This document shows positions 1-4,788 of a DNA stretch of 6,731 nucleotides, piece after piece. Location: positions 1 through 6,731 of the forward strand of contig JALWQC010000195.1 of the NCBI GenBank assembly GCA_027080755.1. Direction: 5' to 3'. Position 1 is the stretch's first letter. Each line of letters opens with the position of its first letter. A program made the position numbers and the translations under genes. The DNA is from Paracoccaceae bacterium (GTDB lineage: Bacteria > Pseudomonadota > Alphaproteobacteria > Rhodobacterales > Rhodobacteraceae). Under the pieces are notes generated by a model, which had not been told where the DNA came from, searched no databases, and saw only the letters and a list, made by a program, of their open reading frames with translations.

Positions 1-250
1 CGAGGTTCACCGCCAGCAATTCCACCGGCAGCAGCCCGCGCCACTGCAATTCCACCAGCGCGGCCAGCAGGGTATAGCTGTCCTTGCCCCCCGACAGGCA
101 GACCATCCATTTGGCGCCGCGCTCGACCATGCCGTATTGCTCGATCGCCTCGCGGGTCTGGCGGATGATGCGTTTGCGCAGCTTTTTGAAGGCGGTTGTG
201 GTGGGGGCGCCTTCGAACAGGGGATGGATTTCGGTGCTAGTGTCCTTCAT
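1..250 (-). CDS. ttcA: tRNA 2-thiocytidine(32) synthetase TtcA, N-terminal part (cut by window edge)
   Basis: TtcA is a cytoplasmic ATP-dependent enzyme that thiolates cytidine 32 in the anticodon loop of certain tRNAs; the family uses an iron-sulfur cluster. The first 83 residues are visible. They include the PP-loop ATP-binding motif SGGKDS at residues 53-58, followed by YTLL, and a typical lead-in (HPLFEGAP at 9-16, then a basic helix [10 protein letters not shown] and the run [17 protein letters not shown]). The ATG at 250-248 is preceded by AGGA with about 7-8 bases spacing, lying inside the yidD coding sequence. The gene overlaps the end of yidD by 14 bases, so it is very likely the next gene of the rpmH-rnpA-yidD operon and translationally coupled. 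The cysteines that hold the cluster lie beyond the edge and cannot be checked. TilS and other PP-loop enzymes are the alternative, but the N-terminal sequence fits TtcA best. Confidence 0.93.
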   Translation of the reverse strand, partial: MKDTSTEIHPLFEGAPTTTAFKKLRKRIIRQTREAIEQYGMVERGAKWMVCLSGGKDSYTLLAALVELQWRGLLPVELLAVNL

Positions 251-533
251 GGCCCTGTTCCTTGTGGTCATGGTTGTGCCCGTGATCGTGCCTGTGGGTG
301 TGGTCGTGATCGCACCCCGGCACCGGATCATAGCCGTCGCTGCCCAGCGGATGACAGCGCCCGATGCGTTTGGCCGCCAGCCAGCCCCCCTTGATCGCGC
401 CGTGTTTTTCCAGCGCCTCCAGCGCATAGGCGCTGCAGGTGGGCTGATAGCGGCAGTTGGCCCCGACCCAGGGGCTGCCGATGATGCGATAGGCCTTTAC
501 CGGCAGGCTGAGAATATAGGCGAGCGGAGTCAT
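237..533 (-). CDS. yidD: membrane protein insertion efficiency factor YidD with histidine-rich C-terminal tail
   Basis: YidD is a small, membrane-associated cytoplasmic-side protein that helps YidC-dependent insertion of inner-membrane proteins. The 98-residue product carries the family signature: an amphipathic N-terminus (residues 4-20), the core around C27-RYQPTC33-SAYALEAL, then [15 protein letters not shown] with C60, and GYDPVPG at 67-73. Family members usually end near that point (about 70-85 residues). Here a further 25 residues follow, with ten histidines alternating with Asp, Gly, Arg, Thr and Asn (residues 74-98), which looks like a metal-binding tail. The ATG overlaps the rnpA stop in ATGA (530-533), and no clear Shine-Dalgarno is seen, so translation is probably coupled to rnpA. 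The last 14 bases overlap ttcA. The YidD assignment is firm; the function of the tail is inference. Confidence 0.95.
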   Translation of the reverse strand: MTPLAYILSLPVKAYRIIGSPWVGANCRYQPTCSAYALEALEKHGAIKGGWLAAKRIGRCHPLGSDGYDPVPGCDHDHTHRHDHGHNHDHKEQGHEGH

Positions 534-964
534 TTGCGGGGCTTTCGCGGGGCGTGAATACGTTTCAGCGCGGTTTCCATGTCTTGCAGCAATAAATGGA
601 ACGGGCGGTTTTCGGTTTCAAGGGCGCGCCCGATCAACACATAGTCCCATCCGGGTTTGCCCTGCGTCGGCAGGATGGCGCGGGCCACCTCGCGCAAGCG
701 GCGTTTGGCGCGGTTGCGGGCCACGGCATTGCCGACCTTTTTGGAACAGGTATAGCCGACGCGGACCAGATCCGGCGCGGCCTCGCCTTCGCGGCGTCGG
801 CGGGCCTGCAGCAACAACCCCTGTGCCGACTGGCGCCGTGCGCGCGAGGCGGCGATGAAATCGGACCGTTTGCGCAGGGTTTCGATCGGGCAAACAGAAG
901 CCGCCGGGGGCGTTTCACCGGCGTTCCCTGCGGCGGGTTCGCGGTCTGCCCTCGGCGGCGTCAA
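530..964 (-). CDS. rnpA: ribonuclease P protein component (TTG start preferred)
   Basis: RnpA is the small basic protein subunit of RNase P; with the catalytic RNA it removes 5' leaders from pre-tRNA in the cytoplasm. From the chosen TTG at 964-962 the product has 144 residues. The signature RNR region is clear at residues 75-95 ([21 protein letters not shown]), preceded by the conserved TLRKRSDF at 29-36. An ATG at 1015 is in frame but lies 32 bases inside rpmH, and its added residues look unlike the family. The TTG follows the rpmH stop by 19 bases and has AGGT about 7 bases upstream, so I prefer it. Residues 1-27 form a Pro/Ala-rich extension ahead of the conserved fold. The stop overlaps the yidD start by 4 bases. 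The operon position directly after rpmH is the classical one. Confidence 0.93.
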   Translation of the reverse strand: MTPPRADREPAAGNAGETPPAASVCPIETLRKRSDFIAASRARRQSAQGLLLQARRRREGEAAPDLVRVGYTCSKKVGNAVARNRAKRRLREVARAILPTQGKPGWDYVLIGRALETENRPFHLLLQDMETALKRIHAPRKPRK

Positions 965-983
965 GTCTGTAACCTGGATCGTC

Positions 984-1118
984 TTATGCAGACAATTCTT
1001 TACGACCCTGCGCACGACGGCGATTCAGGATCTTGCGGCCGTTTTTGGTGGCCATGCGCGCACGGAAACCGTGGCGGCGTTTGCGAACAAGGTTGCTCGG
1101 CTGGTAAGTGCGTTTCAT
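984..1118 (-). CDS. rpmH: 50S ribosomal protein L34
   Basis: L34 is a tiny, very basic protein of the large ribosomal subunit. The 44-residue product reads [20 protein letters not shown] at its start and continues through [20 protein letters not shown] to end in LSA, matching the bacterial family over its entire length. The ATG at 1118-1116 has an AGGAG Shine-Dalgarno at 1130-1126 with 7 bases spacing. It is the first gene of the leftward operon rpmH-rnpA-yidD-ttcA, with a promoter candidate about 60 bases upstream of the start. Nothing is unusual apart from its being too short for many gene finders. The assignment is essentially certain. Confidence 0.98.
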   Translation of the reverse strand: MKRTYQPSNLVRKRRHGFRARMATKNGRKILNRRRAQGRKELSA

Positions 1119-1176
1119 GTTTCGTCTCCTGCGCGGGGTGGCGGGTAGATTCGTCCACCGGAAATTCTGAAATGGC

Positions 1177-1205
1177 TGTTTAGGGCGGAGTTGTCAGGAA
1201 GTCAA
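1177..1205 (-). promoter_or_regulatory. promoter candidate for the rpmH operon
   Basis: On the minus strand a -35 box TTGACT (1205-1200) and a weak -10 box TAAACA (1182-1177) are separated by 17 bases. Transcription would begin near 1170, leaving a leader of about 50 bases before rpmH. The -35 is close to the housekeeping consensus and the -10 matches only half of it. No better candidate was seen in 1119-1370 on this strand. Confidence 0.5.
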
Positions 1206-1219
1206 TTCGCATTCGCCGG

Positions 1220-1258
1220 AAAAAACACCGGCCGGGCGAAACAATTTGCCCCGCCGGT
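1220..1258 (-). terminator. strong left-facing intrinsic terminator upstream of the rpmH promoter
   Basis: Arms 1227-1240 and 1245-1258 are inverted repeats of 14 bases with two non-Watson-Crick positions on the minus strand (G-G and A-C). The GC-rich core pairs ACCGGC with GCCGGT and GGGC with GCCC. Read leftward, the hairpin is followed at once by GTTTTTT (1226-1220), the classical intrinsic terminator form. Read rightward there is no T run, so it faces left. It lies just upstream of the rpmH promoter, where no annotated minus-strand gene ends. Confidence 0.7.
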
Positions 1259-1370
1259 CCGTCAATACTGAAACATTCCCTGACAAACCATCAACCACGC
1301 GTGAGGCCCCTTTCACAACCGGATAATTGCCGTCACATAGGGGGAAACGCAAAAACAACGGATATATCGC
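1259..1370 (+). other. upstream region of the VTT-domain gene, no clear promoter
   Basis: This stretch should hold the promoter of the rightward VTT/flavoenzyme operon. A GATAAT hexamer at 1322-1327 resembles a -10 box, but no convincing -35 lies 16-18 bases before it. No clear Shine-Dalgarno precedes the ATG at 1371; the nearest purine run, GGGGGAAA at about 1339-1346, is too far away. The control of this operon is therefore not resolved from sequence. Confidence 0.25.
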
Positions 1371-2099
1371 ATGACATCGCACCCGCCCGAGGGGCTTTCC
1401 CTGAAGAAACTGCTGCCGCTGGGGGCGATTGTCCTTGTGGCGGTCACCGGCTTTTTCCTGCTGCGCGACTATCTGACCTTCGAATCGCTGCGCGACAACC
1501 GGCAGGCCCTGCTGGCGTGGCGGGACAGCAACTATCTGCTGGCGGCGCTGGGGTTCATGGCGATCTATATTGTCATCGTCGCCTTTTCCCTGCCCGGCGC
1601 GGCGGTGGCCTCGCTGACCGGCGGCTTTCTGTTCGGGGTGTTTCCCGGGGCGCTGTTCAACATCCTGTCCGCCACCATCGGCGCGACGCTGATCTTTCAG
1701 GCGGCACGTATGGGGCTGGGGGACTATCTGGCGCGCAAGCTGGACAATGCGCAGGGGCTGGTCGGGCGGATCAAGCACGGGCTGGATGAAAACGAGGTCA
1801 GCTTCCTGTTGCTGATGCGTTTCGTGCCGGCCTTTCCGTTCTTTGTCGCCAACCTTGTGCCGGCCCTTGTGGGGACAAAACTGCGCCGCTTTGTCTGGAC
1901 AACCTTTGTCGGGATCATTCCGGGGGCTATTGTTTATACCTGGGTCGGCTCGGGGTTGGGGGCGGTGTTTGCCCGCGGGGAAACGCCCGACCTCGGGATT
2001 ATATTCGAGTGGCAGATCCTGGGGCCGATTCTGGCGCTGTGTGCCTTGTCGCTTTTGCCTGTTCTTCTGAAAGTCCTGCGTAAAAAGGAAACCGCATGA
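1371..2099 (+). CDS. TVP38/TMEM64 family (VTT domain) inner-membrane protein
   Basis: The 242-residue product is a multi-pass inner-membrane protein of the VTT (formerly SNARE-associated Golgi, DedA-related) family. Family members are thought to be transporters or lipid scramblase-like proteins, but the substrate of most bacterial members is unknown. Hydrophobic segments lie at about residues 15-31, 55-72, 76-112 (re-entrant region with LPGAAVASLTGGFLFG at 74-89), 143-168, 172-195 and 210-234. The family core LLLMRFVPAFPFFVANLVPA is at 146-165, with the conserved R150 and the PFF and NLxP elements. The C-terminus is basic (VLRKKETA). The stop overlaps the next start in ATGA, so the two are one operon and coupled. 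In other bacteria the same two proteins occur as one fused chain, which supports a joint role. Family confidence is high; substrate unknown. Confidence 0.9.
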   Translation: MTSHPPEGLSLKKLLPLGAIVLVAVTGFFLLRDYLTFESLRDNRQALLAWRDSNYLLAALGFMAIYIVIVAFSLPGAAVASLTGGFLFGVFPGALFNILSATIGATLIFQAARMGLGDYLARKLDNAQGLVGRIKHGLDENEVSFLLLMRFVPAFPFFVANLVPALVGTKLRRFVWTTFVGIIPGAIVYTWVGSGLGAVFARGETPDLGIIFEWQILGPILALCALSLLPVLLKVLRKKETA

Positions 2100-3508
2100 A
2101 GCGTATAAGAACCGACCTTTGTGTTATCGGCGGCGGCTCTGGCGGGTTGTCCGTGGCGGCGGGGGCTGTGCAGATGGGGGCCTCTGTGGTGCTGCTGGAG
2201 GGGGGCAAAATGGGCGGGGATTGCCTGAATTACGGCTGCGTTCCCTCCAAGGCGCTGATTGCGGCGGGCAAGCATGCACACGCCATGACCACCGGCGCGC
2301 CTTTCGGTGTTGCCCCGGTCACGCCAAACGTGGATTACGCGCAGGCGATGGGGCGGGTCTCGGATGTGATTGCCGGCATCGCCCCGCATGATTCCGTTGA
2401 ACGCTTTGCCGGGCTGGGCGTGCAGGTCATCCCCGAATATGGCCGCTTTATTTCAAAAACCGAGGTGCAGGCCGGCGATACGGTCATCACCGCGCGCCGC
2501 TTTGTGATTGCCACCGGATCCTCGCCCTTTGTGCCGCCGATCCCGGGGCTGGAGTTGGTGGACTATCTAACCAATGAAAACCTGTTCGATTTGCGCACGC
2601 GCCCCGGGCATCTGCTGGTGATCGGCGGCGGGCCTATCGGCATGGAAATGGCGCAGGCGCATGCACGGCTGGGATCGCGCGTGACGGTGATAGAGGGGGC
2701 AAAAGCCCTTGGCCGCGACGATCCCGAAATGGCGGCGGTGGCGCTGGCATCCGTGCGCGCCGACGGGGTGGAGATTGTCGAGGGCGCAATGGTGTCGGAA
2801 ATCACGCCCGAGGGGGGTGTGACGGTCAAAACACAGGACGGCGGGCGCTATACCGGCTCGCATCTGCTGATGGCGGTGGGGCGCAAGGCGAATGTGGAAG
2901 GCCTTGGTCTGGACAAGGCGGGGATTGAAACCAACCGTGCGGGGATTGTGGTCGATGCGGGGCTGAAAACCGCCAACCGGCGTGTCTATGCCATTGGCGA
3001 CGTGGCCGGCGGGCTGCAATTTACCCATGTGGCGGGCTATCACGCGGGGGTTATCATCCGTTCCGCGCTGTTCGGGCTGCCGTCAAAGGCCAAAACCGCC
3101 CATATCCCCTGGGTCACCTATACCGCCCCCGAGATCGCACAAGTCGGCCTGACCGAGGCGCAGGCGCGTGAAAAACACGGCGACCGGCTGGAGGTGTTGC
3201 GCTTTGACACCGCCGAAAACGACCGCGCCCGCGCCGAGGGGCTGACCGAGGGGCTGATCAAGGTGATGGTGGTCAAGGGGCGGCCGGTCGGGGCCTCTAT
3301 TGTCGGGGCGCAGGCGGGCGAGTTGATCCAGACATGGGCGCTGGTCATTGCCAACGGGCTGAAAATCGGCGCGGTGGCGGCGATGGTGTCCCCCTATCCG
3401 ACGCTGGGCGAGATCAACAAACGCGCCGCAGGGCAGTATTACACCCCGCGGCTGTTTGAAAACGACCGGTTGAAGGCCGTCGTGCGCTTTGTGCAGCGGT
3501 TTACCTAG
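2096..3508 (+). CDS. FAD-dependent pyridine nucleotide-disulfide oxidoreductase, mercuric reductase / dihydrolipoamide dehydrogenase-like
   Basis: The 470-residue product has all parts of a class I flavoprotein disulfide reductase. An FAD-binding GGGSGG lies at residues 12-17 and the redox-active disulfide C43-LNYG-C48 is followed by VPSK. The second dinucleotide fold has GGGPIG at 177-182, with acidic E200 at the end of the next strand, which suggests NADH rather than NADPH. The second FAD contact AIGD ends at D302, and a C-terminal dimerisation domain covers about 340-470. Where lipoamide and glutathione reductases have the catalytic His of HPTxxE, this protein has Y434 (PYPTLGE, E439 kept), as mercuric reductase also has Tyr. 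The double-Cys tail and N-terminal metal-binding domain of MerA are absent and no mer genes are nearby, so mercury reduction is unlikely. AAGGAA at 2085-2090 is the ribosome site. It probably works with the VTT protein just upstream; its substrate is unknown. Confidence 0.92.
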   Translation: MKRIRTDLCVIGGGSGGLSVAAGAVQMGASVVLLEGGKMGGDCLNYGCVPSKALIAAGKHAHAMTTGAPFGVAPVTPNVDYAQAMGRVSDVIAGIAPHDSVERFAGLGVQVIPEYGRFISKTEVQAGDTVITARRFVIATGSSPFVPPIPGLELVDYLTNENLFDLRTRPGHLLVIGGGPIGMEMAQAHARLGSRVTVIEGAKALGRDDPEMAAVALASVRADGVEIVEGAMVSEITPEGGVTVKTQDGGRYTGSHLLMAVGRKANVEGLGLDKAGIETNRAGIVVDAGLKTANRRVYAIGDVAGGLQFTHVAGYHAGVIIRSALFGLPSKAKTAHIPWVTYTAPEIAQVGLTEAQAREKHGDRLEVLRFDTAENDRARAEGLTEGLIKVMVVKGRPVGASIVGAQAGELIQTWALVIANGLKIGAVAAMVSPYPTLGEINKRAAGQYYTPRLFENDRLKAVVRFVQRFT

Positions 3509-4572
3509 CTGCCGATGTCAAAGGTCCAGCCGGCATAGATCGCGGTGCTTTCATAACCGGGAGTGCTGGAGGCCGGCCCCGAAACATCATGCGTATAACT
3601 GGCCCCGACATAAAACCCCTTGTCGAAGGTATATTTTGCCGAGGCCGTCAGCCAGCGCCGTGTCGGGTTCGATCCGTCCGCATGAATATAGCTCGCCAAC
3701 TGCAATTGCAGGTCCAGATTATCGGTCGCTCTATAGCCGCCGGCCATATGAAGGATGTCGAAATTGTTGATCCAGCTTTTGGCATACCGCGCGGCGGCAT
3801 ACCATTTACCCGTGTCATACCGCGCCGAGGCACCATAGCTGGTTTGTGGCCAGTTGGCGCTGCTGGCCTGCGAGGCACGCATGACATTCGCCCCGAGGGT
3901 CAGGGCATTATTGCGGTATTGCAGCGCGGCAGAGACAATGCTGGTGCCGGCAGGAAATCCGCGCTGTGCGGACAGCAGCTGCATATCCTCCAACCCGAAG
4001 CGCAACTGTCCGCCGCCCAGATTTACCGAAGGGGAATCGTAACGAAGGGAAAGATACCGGCTGTCGCTCCCTGACCCGCTGTAAGGCTGGCTGCTACGGT
4101 GCAGCAGGGTCGCAACATCCGAATTGCCATACCCGATTGCATCGGCCCCGATGGCCGAAAGAGTCCGCGGGACGGTATCCAGATAGTCCAGCAAAACGGG
4201 ACGGGTCCGGCCAAACGAAAACCGGCCGTAGGCGCTGTCGTAATATACCGTGGCATAGACCGTCGTATTTGTCCCGCCCCGAACAAAGGCACCGGACTTG
4301 TAGCTTTGGGTGTCGCGCCAGCTGCCGGACAGCTCGAACCCGAAGGGGATGGTGCCGGCCTTTTGCCCGTCATATGTCAGGGTCAGGAATGTCCGGGTGT
4401 CGTTGGTCCGGTCTCTCCAATAGCCGGAGGGCTGGTAAAATCCGGCGGTATAGATTTCCGCCCCGCCTGTGACGGAAACGCCGGCGGGCAGGGTCTGGGC
4501 GGATGTTGTGGTGGAAAACAGCGAAACGCCAAGGGAAAGCGCAAGGGTGCAAAGACTGTTGCGGGTAATCAT
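3505..4572 (-). CDS. porin-like outer-membrane beta-barrel protein
   Basis: The 355-residue product starts with a clear signal peptide: MITRN, a hydrophobic stretch at residues 7-20 and cleavage predicted after TSA at 23-25, giving a mature start QTLPAGVSV. The rest is rich in alternating polar and aromatic segments typical of amphipathic beta strands (YAAARYAKSW, LTASAKYTF, FYVGASYTHDVSG). A long insert at about 130-180 of the precursor, around GRTRPVLLDYLDTVPRTLSA, resembles a constriction loop. It most resembles general diffusion porins of alphaproteobacteria. The last strand ends GWTFDIGS rather than in an aromatic residue, so four residues follow the usual C-terminal signal. The ATG at 4572-4570 has GGAGGT at 4581-4576. 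An upstream ATG at 4788 is in frame but lies beyond the promoter and adds a non-signal sequence. The gene is divergent from the kinase and convergent with the flavoenzyme. Confidence 0.82.
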   Translation of the reverse strand: MITRNSLCTLALSLGVSLFSTTTSAQTLPAGVSVTGGAEIYTAGFYQPSGYWRDRTNDTRTFLTLTYDGQKAGTIPFGFELSGSWRDTQSYKSGAFVRGGTNTTVYATVYYDSAYGRFSFGRTRPVLLDYLDTVPRTLSAIGADAIGYGNSDVATLLHRSSQPYSGSGSDSRYLSLRYDSPSVNLGGGQLRFGLEDMQLLSAQRGFPAGTSIVSAALQYRNNALTLGANVMRASQASSANWPQTSYGASARYDTGKWYAAARYAKSWINNFDILHMAGGYRATDNLDLQLQLASYIHADGSNPTRRWLTASAKYTFDKGFYVGASYTHDVSGPASSTPGYESTAIYAGWTFDIGS

Positions 4573-4595
4573 GGAACCTCCAAATACAGACGCCC

Positions 4596-4627
4596 CGGGC
4601 AATTCGAAATTTGTAAAATATTGCCCG
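4596..4627 (-). promoter_or_regulatory. stem-loop in the porin mRNA leader
   Basis: CGGGCAAT at 4596-4603 and ATTGCCCG at 4620-4627 form a perfect 8-bp inverted repeat around a 16-base AT-rich loop. It falls between the predicted transcription start (about 4647) and the Shine-Dalgarno (4581-4576), ending 14 bases before it. It may stabilise the mRNA, be a target for regulation of translation, or be an operator in DNA form. No T run follows, so it is not a terminator. Confidence 0.5.
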
Positions 4628-4653
4628 AAGCAAAAAACGAAAAATATGGCATT

Positions 4654-4682
4654 TTTATAGTATTTTACGGTTTTCCCGGCAA
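4654..4682 (-). promoter_or_regulatory. promoter of the porin gene
   Basis: On the minus strand TTGCCG (4682-4677) and TATAAA (4659-4654) are separated by exactly 17 bases, in an AT-rich setting. Predicted start is near 4647, giving an AT-rich leader of about 75 bases ahead of the porin ATG. This is the best promoter match in the region. Confidence 0.6.
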
Positions 4683-4684
4683 CC

Positions 4685-4724
4685 CCCCGTTCGTTCCGGT
4701 GGAAAAACCGGCTGCAAAACGGGG
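4685..4724. promoter_or_regulatory. nested palindrome between the porin and kinase promoters (possible operator)
   Basis: Two inverted repeats are nested: CCCCGT (4685-4690) with ACGGGG (4719-4724) outside, and CCGGT (4696-4700) with ACCGG (4707-4711) inside around a 6-base loop. The block fills the gap between the two back-to-back -35 boxes (4682 and 4736), a usual place for a shared activator or repressor site. No known consensus was recognised. Confidence 0.4.
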
Positions 4725-4735
4725 ATGCTATGCGC

Positions 4736-4764
4736 TTGCCGCGGGCGGGTATAGCGCCTACATT
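4736..4764 (+). promoter_or_regulatory. promoter candidate for the histidine kinase gene
   Basis: TTGCCG (4736-4741) and TACATT (4759-4764) are 17 bases apart. Predicted start is near 4771, only about 18 bases before the ATG. AAGGGA at 4771-4776 could be a distant, weak ribosome site. The same -35 hexamer and spacing occur in the divergent porin promoter. Confidence 0.45.
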
Positions 4765-4788
4765 CGCCCAAAGGGACATCGCAAGCAC

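Noticed and set aside
252..312. The repetitive GTGGTCATG-like tract as a tandem repeat or CRISPR-like array.
   Set aside because: It is explained by the His/Asp-rich codons of the yidD tail; units are short and irregular, with no spacers.
1194..1778. A 194-residue minus-strand frame opposite the start of the VTT-domain gene.
   Set aside because: It has a Gln/Arg/His-rich shadow composition, no ribosome site was seen, and it runs through the strong terminator hairpin and rpmH promoter region.
2096..3508. Mercury resistance (MerA) reading of the flavoenzyme.
   Set aside because: There is no heavy-metal-binding N-terminal domain, no C-terminal cysteine pair and no merR, merT or merP nearby.
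4099..4788. The kinase reading frame remains open 690 bases upstream, which would add 230 residues.
   Set aside because: That part runs antisense through the porin gene, lacks domain features, would bury the first membrane segment, and lies before the predicted promoter; GC-rich antisense frames are often open by chance.
4573..4788. An upstream in-frame ATG at 4788 for the porin.
   Set aside because: It would put 72 residues before a perfect signal peptide and would lie upstream of the predicted promoter; the ATG at 4572 has a strong Shine-Dalgarno.
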